Assembly: GCA_003022005.1 (NCBI GenBank)
Contig: PXRQ01000095.1
Location: 1 to 42,627, forward strand
From: Halobacteriales archaeon QS_5_70_15
GTDB taxonomy: Archaea; Halobacteriota; Halobacteria; Halobacteriales; Haloarculaceae
Length of the DNA: 42,627 nucleotides
Direction of reading: 5' to 3'
In this document: positions 35,447-42,627 of the stretch, piece by piece
Numbering within the stretch: the stretch's first letter is position 1
Layout: the number at the start of each line of letters is the position of its first letter
Program-made: the position numbers and the translations under genes
Notes under the pieces: generated by a model
What the model was told of the DNA's origin: nothing
Database searches by the model: none
What the model saw: only the letters and a program-made list of their open reading frames with translations

Positions 35447-37221
35447 GCGAGGGCGAGGTCGGCCCGGAGGCCGACGGCGTCGCCGTCGAGGACGAGCTCC
35501 GGACGGTCGCCGAGCTCGCCACGCGCCGGGGGTTCTTCTTCCCTGCCATCGAGGCGTACGGCGGCGTCGCCGGGTTCTACACCTACGGCCCGCAGGGGGC
35601 CGCCCTCAAACGGAACGTCGAGGAGGCCTGGCGCGACCGGTTCGTCACCCGCGAGGGCCACGTCGAGATCAGCGCCCCGGACGTGCTGCCCGAACCCGTC
35701 TTCGAGGCTTCGGGCCACCTCGACGGCTTCGACGACACGATCGTCGAGTGCCCCTCGTGTGGGGCCTCCCACCGCGCCGACCACCTCGTCGAGGACGCGA
35801 CCGACATCGCGGACGCCGAGGCGCTGCCGATCCCGGAGGTGGAGGCGCTGTTCGAGGAGCACGACCTCGCCTGCCCGAACTGCGGCGAGTCCCTGGCGGG
35901 CGTGCCGGTCGAGGAGTTCAACCTGATGTTCGAGACCTCGATCGGTCCCGGTTCGGGCCAGCCGGGCTACCTGCGGCCCGAGACTGCCCAGGGCATCTTC
36001 GTCGAGTTCCCGCGGCTGAAGGAGTACGCCCGCAACCGGCTGCCGTTCGCGGTCGCGCAGGTCGGCACCGCCTGGCGCAACGAGATCAGCCCCCGGCGGT
36101 CGCTGGTGCGGGTCCGGGAGTTCACGCAGGCGGAGCTGGAGCACTTCATCGACCCCGAGACCGACGAGCCCCCGATCGAGCGGGTCAAGGAGGTCGAGCT
36201 GACGCTCTACCCCGCGAGCGAGCAGACGGCCGACGACGGCGACTACCGCACGATGACGGTCGGCGAGGCCGCCGAGGACGGCGTCGTCGACCCGTGGATC
36301 GCCTACTACCTCGGCGTCGCCGGGGAGTGGTACGAGTCCGTCGGCGTCGACATGGACCGGTTCCGCTACCGCCAGCACCTCGGCGGCGAACTGGCCCACT
36401 ACGCGACCGACTGCTGGGACGCCGAGGCCGAACTGGGCGGCAACTGGGTCGAGATCACCGGCTTCGGCTACCGCTCGGACTACGACCTCTCGAAGCACGA
36501 CGAGTACAGCGACGAGGCGTTCACCGTCTTCAGGCAGTACGACGAACCCCGGAGCGTAGAGCGGGCGACCGTCGACCCGGACATGAGCACGCTCGGGCCG
36601 GAGTACGGCGGCGCGGCCGCGGACATCGCGGACGCGCTCGCGGACCTCGCCGAGCGTGACCCCTCGGCGTTCGACGCCGAGGAGGTCACGGTGGAGGTCG
36701 GCGGCGAGAGCTACACCGTCCCGACCGAGGTGGCGAACTTCTCGGTGGGGACCGTCACCGAGTCGGGCGAGCACGTCACGCCGCACGTCGTCGAGCCCTC
36801 GTTCGGCATCGGCCGCATCGTCTACACCGTCCTCGTCCACGCCTACGAGCGGGACGTCGTCGACGACGAGCAGCGGACGTATCTCGACCTCCCGGCGCGG
36901 GTCGCGCCGACGACCGTGGGGGTGTTCCCGCTGATGGCCCGCGACGGGCTCGACGACCGGGCACGGGAGCTCGCGGCCGACCTCCGCGAGGCCGGCTTCG
37001 ACGTCGAGTACGACGACTCGGGCAACATCGGCCGGCGCTACCGCCGGCAGGACGAGGTCGGCACGCCGTACTGCGTGACCGTCGACTACGAGACCTTGGA
37101 GGACGGCACCGTGACGGTCCGCGAGCGGGACTCGACCGAGCAGGCCCGCGTCGAGGCGAGCGCCCTGTCCGCGGAACTGACGGCGCTCCGGACCGGGGCG
37201 AAGGCGCTGTCGGACCTCTGA
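35443..37221 (+). CDS. glyS: Glycine-tRNA ligase (class II, alpha2)
   Basis: 592 aa, homodimeric eukaryote/archaeal-type GlyRS, charges tRNA-Gly in the cytoplasm. Motif 2 is GTAWRNEISPR and motif 3 is EPSFGIGRIVY. Two cysteine pairs (CPSCG at about residue 103 and CPNCG at about 144) form the zinc site of the insertion. The C-terminal anticodon-binding domain begins near PARVAPTTVGVFPLM and ends SALSAELTALRTGAKALSDL. The ATG at 35443 overlaps the CBS stop. Complete and intact. Confidence 0.97.
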   Translation: MSEGEVGPEADGVAVEDELRTVAELATRRGFFFPAIEAYGGVAGFYTYGPQGAALKRNVEEAWRDRFVTREGHVEISAPDVLPEPVFEASGHLDGFDDTIVECPSCGASHRADHLVEDATDIADAEALPIPEVEALFEEHDLACPNCGESLAGVPVEEFNLMFETSIGPGSGQPGYLRPETAQGIFVEFPRLKEYARNRLPFAVAQVGTAWRNEISPRRSLVRVREFTQAELEHFIDPETDEPPIERVKEVELTLYPASEQTADDGDYRTMTVGEAAEDGVVDPWIAYYLGVAGEWYESVGVDMDRFRYRQHLGGELAHYATDCWDAEAELGGNWVEITGFGYRSDYDLSKHDEYSDEAFTVFRQYDEPRSVERATVDPDMSTLGPEYGGAAADIADALADLAERDPSAFDAEEVTVEVGGESYTVPTEVANFSVGTVTESGEHVTPHVVEPSFGIGRIVYTVLVHAYERDVVDDEQRTYLDLPARVAPTTVGVFPLMARDGLDDRARELAADLREAGFDVEYDDSGNIGRRYRRQDEVGTPYCVTVDYETLEDGTVTVRERDSTEQARVEASALSAELTALRTGAKALSDL

Positions 37222-37223
37222 GC

Positions 37224-37922
37224 GTGTCGAGCGCCGAGCCCGGTTCGGAGGGCGACGGGGACGCCGGCAGGGGCACGAGCCCGGACGCGGGGAGGGGCGC
37301 GGACGCGGACCGCAGTCCACTCCCGCCGGAGGTCGAGCGGCGGCTCGTCCACGCGACCGGAGCCGCCATCCCCCTGGCCTGGGCGTTCGGACTCGTCGAG
37401 TGGTGGTCCGTCCGGTTGGCCTGGACCGGCGCGCTCGCCGGCGCGCTCGCGCTGGAGGCGGGCCGGCTCTCCGGGCGAGTCGACCTCGCGATATACGACC
37501 GGCTCACCCGCGAGTACGAGCGGGACAACCTCGCGGGGTACGCCCTCTACATGGTGAGCATGACCCTCGTCGCCTACCTGTTCGCCTTCGAACCCGGGGT
37601 CGCGTTCGCGGGCGTGCTCCCCTACCGGCCGGGGGTGGCGGCCGCGGCGATGCTGATGCTCGCGCTGGCGGACCCGGTGAGCGGCCTGCTGAGTTCGGGC
37701 GAACTCCGGGACGTCAAGCGGCTGCGGGTGCTGGCGGCGACGTTCGCCGTCGCGACGCTCGTCGCCGTCCCGTTCGTCCCCGCTCTTCCCGCGGTTTTGG
37801 GGGGCGCGGCGGCCACCCTCGCCGACGGGGTGAAGCCCGTCGTCGCGGGCTACGTGATCGACGACAACCTCACCATCCCGCCTGCGGCGGCGGTCGGGAT
37901 GACCGTCGGGTTCCTTATCTGA
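37224..37922 (+). CDS. Dolichol kinase-like membrane protein
   Basis: 232 aa, GTG start 2 nt after glyS. About six hydrophobic helices, with RLVHATGAAIPLAWAF, YDRLTREYERDNLAGYALY and a nucleotide-binding type ending LADGVKPVVAGYVIDDNLTI. These are hallmarks of the dolichol-kinase/phosphatidate cytidylyltransferase family, which phosphorylate polyprenols using CTP; in archaea dolichol phosphate serves N-glycosylation. The N-terminal about 30 residues are Gly/Asp-rich. Exact substrate is inferred. Confidence 0.85.
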   Translation: MSSAEPGSEGDGDAGRGTSPDAGRGADADRSPLPPEVERRLVHATGAAIPLAWAFGLVEWWSVRLAWTGALAGALALEAGRLSGRVDLAIYDRLTREYERDNLAGYALYMVSMTLVAYLFAFEPGVAFAGVLPYRPGVAAAAMLMLALADPVSGLLSSGELRDVKRLRVLAATFAVATLVAVPFVPALPAVLGGAAATLADGVKPVVAGYVIDDNLTIPPAAAVGMTVGFLI

Positions 37923-37964
37923 CGGGGGCGATCTCCCGCGAGCGCCCCCGCCCTCCGCTCGTCG

Positions 37965-39158
37965 TCACTCCCCCATCGCCGGCTCCTCGACCGGCGATCC
38001 GAGTCGGACGCTGTAGGCGAGCAGTCCGGAGCCGACGGCGGTGCCGGCGGCGAGCAGCCACCACGAGCCCCGGTAGCCGACGGTGTCCGCGAGGTAGCCG
38101 AACGCGGGCGGGGCGACGACCGACCCGACGACGAGTGCGAACTGGCCGCCGGCGGTCGCGCCGCCCATCTCGTCGGCCGCGACCAGCGTCGCCATGTAGG
38201 AGTAGTAGACCCCGGTGTTGCCGAGGACGAAGAACCCGAGCGCCGAGAACGCGACGGCGGCGCTGAGCGGGCTGTCGGTCGCGGCGACGGCGACGAACAG
38301 CACGGCGCCCGCGACGGCCTGCACGATCAGGATCGCGCCGATCCCGACCCGCGGTTCGCCGGGCAGGGCGTCGCTCAACCATCCGGCGACGAGGCGGCCG
38401 GCGCTGCCGAACAGTTGCACGAGCGCGAGCACCAGACCCCCGAAGGCGACCGAGGCACCGATCGCCTCGTGGACGTAGAGAACGGTGTACCCGGTCGTGG
38501 TGAACAGCGCCGCGCCGAGGAAGAAGCCCGCGGCGACGAGCGCCCGGTACGGTCGGTTGCTCGAGAGGGCTCGGAAGTCCGGGTACTCCGCCGTTCCGCC
38601 GTCGTCGCCGGGATAGGAGAGCGCGAAGACGACGGTGACGACGAGTCCGACGCCGGCGGCGAGGAGGAACCCCGCCTGCCAGAACAGGACGCCCGCGAGG
38701 CCGGTCACGAGCAGCGCACTGATCCCGCTCCCGGCGGTGACGCCGACCTGCTTGATGCCCATCGCGAGGTTCTGCCGACCCGCGGCGACGCTGTCGTAGA
38801 CGGCCTTGTTCGTCCCCGGGATGGCCGTCGCATACGCCGACCCGAGGAGGAAGGCCGCCGCGAGCAGGAGGGGGTACGTGGGGGCGCCCGCGACCGCCGC
38901 GGCCCCGGCGGAGAGGCCGAGGAGGCCGACCACGAGCGTGCGTTTCTCGCCGAACCGGTCGACGAGCGCGCCGACGGGCAGCAGCCAGACCGCGTAGCCG
39001 AGCGTGAGCGCGGTCACGACGAACCCGACCGCGAATCGCGAGAGGTCGAACGTCTCGCGGAGGAGCGGCGTCGACGCGAACACCGCGTAGTAACAGACGC
39101 TCGCCGAGACCTGCCACAGCGACACGAGCGAGACGGTCCGCCAGTCCGACCGGTCCAT
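37965..39158 (-). CDS. MFS transporter
   Basis: 397 aa, about twelve membrane helices, intact. The loop between helices 2 and 3 has LVDRFGEKRTLVVGL, the MFS signature (G.L.DR.G.R). TNKAVYDSVAAGRQNLAMGI and a matching loop AGWLSDALPGEPRVG mark the second half. The protein begins MDRSDWRTVSLVSLWQVSAS. Substrate unknown; the nearest functional class cannot be set from sequence. It contrasts with the broken MFS gene at 39869-40855. Confidence 0.9.
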   Translation of the reverse strand: MDRSDWRTVSLVSLWQVSASVCYYAVFASTPLLRETFDLSRFAVGFVVTALTLGYAVWLLPVGALVDRFGEKRTLVVGLLGLSAGAAAVAGAPTYPLLLAAAFLLGSAYATAIPGTNKAVYDSVAAGRQNLAMGIKQVGVTAGSGISALLVTGLAGVLFWQAGFLLAAGVGLVVTVVFALSYPGDDGGTAEYPDFRALSSNRPYRALVAAGFFLGAALFTTTGYTVLYVHEAIGASVAFGGLVLALVQLFGSAGRLVAGWLSDALPGEPRVGIGAILIVQAVAGAVLFVAVAATDSPLSAAVAFSALGFFVLGNTGVYYSYMATLVAADEMGGATAGGQFALVVGSVVAPPAFGYLADTVGYRGSWWLLAAGTAVGSGLLAYSVRLGSPVEEPAMGE

Positions 39159-39274
39159 CGCCTACCGTAACCCCGCTCCAGGGCACACGTTGACATCCCG
39201 ACGACGGAGGCACGTACCGTCCCGAAAACGGGAACGGGTTCCGGGTACGACCGTTCCCTCACCCGGTCCGGCGG

Positions 39275-39661
39275 TCACTCGCCGTCCCGCTCTTGGTCCC
39301 GCTCGCTGCCGACTCGGTCGCCGCCCATCATCGACTCGCCGGGATGCTCGGCGAACGCGACCTTCGTGTTCCCGTCGGGTACGTCGAACGTCTCCCCGAC
39401 GTTCGCGAACGTCTCGAGGGCGAACGCGCGCTTGCGGTCGAACGACCGTCCACGCCGGATGTCGGCGTCGAGGAAGAGCAGCGGACCGTCAACAGCGCGC
39501 CCGAGGTGGAGGTCGACCGGTTCGCACTCGCGGATCGTCATCGCGACGTGGCCCGCGATCGTCGCCATCTCCGTCGTGTATAGGTCCGTCACCGTCTCCG
39601 CGAACGTCGACTTCTCCCCGGCCGACAGCGACAGCGTGGCGTCGAACTGCAGTAGCGGCAT
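39275..39661 (-). CDS. Tautomerase-superfamily protein
   Basis: 128 aa. After Met removal the N-terminal residue is Pro (MPLLQFDATLSLSAGEKSTF), the catalytic base in tautomerases. The protein resembles MIF/CHMI-size tautomerases, with AMTIRECEPVDLHLG and TKVAFAEHPGESMMGGDRVG. Substrate unknown. The ATG at 39661 has CTTATTCG (39685-39692) 24-31 nt upstream, a TATA-like element on the minus strand. Confidence 0.82.
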   Translation of the reverse strand: MPLLQFDATLSLSAGEKSTFAETVTDLYTTEMATIAGHVAMTIRECEPVDLHLGRAVDGPLLFLDADIRRGRSFDRKRAFALETFANVGETFDVPDGNTKVAFAEHPGESMMGGDRVGSERDQERDGE

Positions 39662-39684
39662 GCCACGGCTCGCCCCGTGTCCGG

Positions 39685-39692
39685 CTTATTCG
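39685..39692 (-). promoter_or_regulatory. TATA-like box of the tautomerase gene
   Basis: Minus-strand CGAATAAG, 24-31 nt upstream of the ATG at 39661, predicting a leaderless mRNA. Confidence 0.5.
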
Positions 39693-39868
39693 TTCCGCCG
39701 GGCGAGTCCGTTCTTCCGCCGCGCCACTCCTGCCGGCTCGTCGGGCTCGTCGGACCAGCGGCCCGCCGGGCGCGACCTGCTCCGAACGGTCACTCGCGGC
39801 CGCGGGACGGTTCGCACGCGGATACGGAACGGCGGTACGCCGGCGGGGATCGCCGACGAACGGTCCTG

Positions 39869-40855
39869 TTACCACTTCGTGATGCCGGCCCTCCCGTGGG
39901 AGTACGTAAGCACGCCGAGGAACGTTGCCACGCCCGTGAGCGCCGTCGCGCCGCCGAGGAAGAACACCCTACTGCATCCCCGCCGAGTCCATCAGTATCC
40001 CGCCGACGACGGGCGCGACGATGCTCCCCGGGAGCCGGACGAGGTTGCGGACACCGAACGAGGAGGCGATGCCGCTGCCGACCCCCTCGTCGGCGAACGT
40101 GGCCATGCTCGCGGGCTCACGGAAGCTGTCGGCAACGCCAAGCATCGCGTTCAGCAGGAACACGACGAGGAGGGTCGGCGGCAGGACGAACCCGAGCGGC
40201 AGGACGAACTCGAACGAGAGCGGCGCGGCGAGCCGGGGGGCGAACGGCACGGCGAGCGCGACGAGGCCGTACATCGTCCCGCCGAAGGCGACGAACGCCG
40301 CCCGGCCGTAGCGGTCCGAGAGCCGGCCGGTCCGGGGCTGGCCGATCATGTTCGTGAACGTCTCGGCGGCCACACTATGCCGACGGCGACAGCGCCGGCC
40401 GCCAGGCCGCCGCGGGCCGCCGAGACGCCGACGTGGATGGGGATCCAGTTGCGGACGAGCGTCACCGAGACGGCGTACTGCGCCCGGAAGCCGGTGATGG
40501 TGGCGATGCGGCGGTTGAGCGCGAGGCCCGTGAACGCGAACCCCTCGGCGGAGGTCTCGTCAGGCCGGACGAACCGGCCGACCCCGACGAACGAGAGCGC
40601 CAGTAGGCCGGCGAGGAGGCCGAAGACCGCGCCGGCCCCGAGGGTCCCGAGAGTGCTCGCCGCCATCCGCCAGCCCTTGTACGTGCCGATGACGTTCGCG
40701 CGCTCCTCGTCGGGGGCGAGTTCGCTCACCAGCGCCCCGGAGGGGTCCAGGAGATCGATGTACGTCGGCAGCAGCGTGACGACGGTGATGAACCCGAAGC
40801 TGCTGGCGAACGACACCAGGTAGAGCGAGTAGTGCTGGAGGGTCTCGCGAGGCAC
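39869..40855 (-). pseudogene. Broken MFS transporter
   Basis: Reads from GTG at 40855: PRETLQHYSLYLVSFASSFG and FITVVTLLPTYIDLLDPSG then abruptly ALVSELAPDEERANVIGTY, which in homologues lies about 100 residues later, so roughly 100 residues are missing in frame. After SAARGGLAAGAVAVG the frame changes (near 40373) to AETFTNMIGQPRTGRLSDRY, and after DSAGMQ (39969) it changes again to VFFLGGATALTGVATFLGVL, ending ITKW with TAA at 39869. Three lesions. Family comparison is from memory; the frame changes are directly visible. Confidence 0.72.
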
Positions 40856-40987
40856 TTTTCGCCCGAAGCCGCCCGCCGTACGTGATTGTAGCTGTCGGTT
40901 CAATCCGAGTGATCCCCCGGACCGGCGCGGATCGCTGCGCGTCGGGGTTGGACCCGCCGTCCTCGCCGCCGCCCGTTCGGTCCCGGG

Positions 40988-41804
40988 CTACGGCGCCGTC
41001 CCCTCCCCCTCGGCAGGGAGCGGATCCCCGAGACCGAGCCGCCGGGCGAGCGCCTCGATCCGCGCGGACTGGCCCATCAGCGCCGTCCCGAGGACGCTCA
41101 TCACGAGGACGTACCCGACCGCGAGCGCCGCGAGGGTCGGGTCCATCCGCGCCTGGACCGCCAGCGCCGCGAGGACGAGCGAGAACTCCCCGCGGGCGAC
41201 CATCGCGACGGCCACGCGCACGGAGCGGCGCTCGGAGAGGCCGTAGGCCCGGCCGCCGAGGTAGCCGCTGACGAGCTCGCTCGCGGTGGAGACGACCGCG
41301 AGCGCGAGCACGGGGAGCGCGACCGCGCCGACCGTCCCCGGGTCGGTCCCGAGGCCGATGGCGAAGAAGAAGACCGCGATGACGAGGTCCTCGAAGACGA
41401 GCACGCCCAGGATGGACTCGGACTCGGGGTCGGCGATCCAGCCGAGTTCGATGAGCGACTTGGTGATGATCGCCGATGAGGAGATGTAGACGACCCCCGA
41501 GAGGACGACCGCCTCGAGGAGGGTGAACCCGAGGAGTATTCCGGCGACGAAGCCCACCGAGGCGTTCAGTCCGAGGTTGAGCGTCCCCGCGCGGAGGACG
41601 GACCGGCGGCGTTCGAGCAGGCTCGACGGCGAGAAGTGGAGTCCGATGAAACGGAGGAGGAGGACGGCCCCGAGCTCCTGGAGGAGGGTGAACAACTCGC
41701 TCGTCTCGACGACCCGCAGCACGGGCACCGGCGAGTTCGGGCCGAGCAGGACGCCGGCGAGGATGTACGCGGGGATGACCGACTGGCCGAGCCGCCGGGC
41801 GAGG
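40988..41804 (-). pseudogene. KefB-type cation:proton antiporter, N-terminally and internally deleted
   Basis: Starts without a start codon at LARRLGQSVIPAYILAGVLL, which in intact relatives lies about 20 residues inside the protein. Core segments ELGAVLLLRFIGLHFSPSSL and GVVYISSSAIITKSLIELGW are present. VLVFEDLVIAV is followed directly by FFFAIGLGTDPGTVG; intact members carry about 100 residues more between them, so another in-frame deletion is likely. The end is ALARRLGLGDPLPAEGEG. It is joined in place to the KhtT-like remnant. Confidence 0.7.
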
Positions 41805-42226
41805 TTCGCGGGTCCCCAGCGTGACCAGGACGTCGCCCGGCTCGATCCGGCGATCAGCCTCGGGGTTCGGGATGGTCTCCTCCCCCCGCTGGACCGCGAG
41901 CACGGACACGCCGGAGACGTTCCGGAGGTCGGACTCGGCGAGCGTCTGCCCGGCCACCGGCGAGTCCTCGTCGATGTCGACCCACTCGATGATGGCGTCG
42001 CCGAGCGGGACCTCCAGCTCCTCGGTCGGGACGGCCTCGGAGTACGCCCCTCGAGGATGGAGCCGAGCCGGTTGGCCTGTCCGTGCGTCAGGTCGAACAG
42101 CTTCTCCGAATCGGCGTCGGGGGACTCGCGCCTGAAGACCTCGACGCGACCGTCGTGGTGGAGCAGGACGACCGCAGGCGCTTTGCCGCCGAGCTCCAGT
42201 TCGAACTTCTTTCCGATACCAGGCAC
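41805..42226 (-). pseudogene. KhtT/TrkA-C regulatory subunit of the antiporter, frameshifted
   Basis: GTG start at 42226, MPGIGKKFELELGGKAPAVV, with DGRVEVFRRESPDADSEKLF. After ANRLGSILEG the reading frame changes (near 42045) and continues as YSEAVPTEELEVPLGDAIIE and VAGQTLAESDLRNVSGVSVL, then GDVLVTLGTRE, where the C-terminus is lost by fusion to KefB. The domain normally binds nucleotide or ions and gates the antiporter. Minus-strand GCTTAAGCC around 42268-42276 may be its TATA box. Confidence 0.7.
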
Positions 42227-42345
42227 GTCGTCTCGTAGACGGTCACGGTCCGGTGTTCGGAGGAAGGCGGCTTAAGCGTGGGCGTGCGTCGACTGGGGGA
42301 TCGGGAGGCGGCCGGCGTTCACTTTCACCGCGGCCTGCGAAGCCT

Positions 42346-42352
42346 CATTAGC
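42346..42352 (+). promoter_or_regulatory. TATA-like box of hef
   Basis: CATTAGC, 27-33 nt upstream of the ATG at 42379, consistent with a leaderless transcript. Confidence 0.5.
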
Positions 42353-42378
42353 GGTGAGGCAGTAGCCGGTACCAGTGA

Positions 42379-42627
42379 TGGCGGCGACCGACGCGGAGGG
42401 CGGGTCGTTCGTCGACAGGCCGCTCGTGACGTCCGGACTGCTCGAACGCCGGGACTACCAGCTCGAGCTCGCGGACGCGGCGAGCGCCGAGCACACGCTC
42501 GTCTGCCTGCCGACCGGGCTCGGCAAGACGGCGGTATCGCTGCTCGTCACCGCCCACCGCCTCCACGAGTACGGGGGGAAGTCGCTGCTGCTCGCACCCA
42601 CCAAGCCCCTCGTCGAACAGCACGCCG
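42379..42627 (+). CDS. hef: Hef-type helicase/nuclease, 5' end only
   Basis: The first 83 residues are present, starting MAATDAEGGSFVDRPLVTSG. The Q-motif-like RRDYQLELADAA and Walker A LPTGLGKTA are followed by LLLAPTKPLVEQHA, the archaeal Hef/FANCM superfamily 2 helicase start. Full-length members also carry an XPF-type nuclease for branched DNA at stalled forks; that part is outside the window. ATG at 42379 (an in-frame GTG at 42376 is also possible). Confidence 0.88.

Noticed and set aside
35239..37320. A 693-codon minus-strand open frame across glyS
   Set aside because: Fully antisense to glyS, which is complete with all class II motifs; no recognisable domain.

Overview
The window is about 70% G+C with acidic, Asp/Glu-rich proteins, TATA boxes 25-35 nt upstream of several starts, leaderless-type promoters, A-type ATP synthase genes, FO synthase, Bat-type HTH regulators and a Tat lipoprotein with an RRRF/AGC signal. 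Together these indicate a chromosomal segment of a haloarchaeon (class Halobacteria); I cannot name the genus. No rRNA, tRNA, CRISPR array, transposase or integrase was found.

Layout. 1-7945 (minus): A-type ATP synthase operon atpH-I-K-E-C-F-A-B, with atpB cut by the window edge. Genes touch or overlap except for a 373-bp gap before atpK, which holds a nested palindrome and a candidate atpK promoter. 8091-11974: quinone-type methyltransferase, archaeal pilin-like protein, a secreted DUF7096-type protein and a divergent secreted/wHTH protein. 12059-13812: etfB-etfA electron-transfer flavoprotein. 14127-16549: a divergent pair, a protein-kinase-like protein lacking catalytic residues but carrying two CCHC zinc knuckles, and a DehI-family dehalogenase. 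16921-19464: BadH-like short-chain dehydrogenase and FO synthase subunit 2 (cofH), with repeat-rich spacers. 19692-21842: MutS-family ATPase with a frameshifted tail, convergent with a 52-aa gene. 22138-29695: complete five-gene dipeptide/oligopeptide-type ABC importer. 29698-34447: small haloarchaeal genes, a PAS histidine kinase, a zinc ribbon, a Bat-type regulator and two frameshifted membrane genes. 34598-37922: CBS-domain protein, glyS and a dolichol-kinase-like protein in one operon. 37965-42226 (minus): MFS transporter, tautomerase, then a broken MFS gene and a broken KefB/KhtT antiporter pair. 42379-end: start of the Hef helicase/nuclease.

The most unusual features are an 81-bp nested palindrome present twice (5180-5260 and 17904-17984), the pseudokinase-zinc-finger protein, lineage-specific insertions in ATP synthase subunit I and both importer ATPases, and a recurring pattern of deletion-type lesions (etfB 5' end, membrane wHTH protein, MutS-like tail, small membrane genes, second MFS, KefB/KhtT). 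The lesions may be genuine decay or assembly error; the sequence alone does not decide. Family names and comparisons come from memory of the protein families, not from a search.
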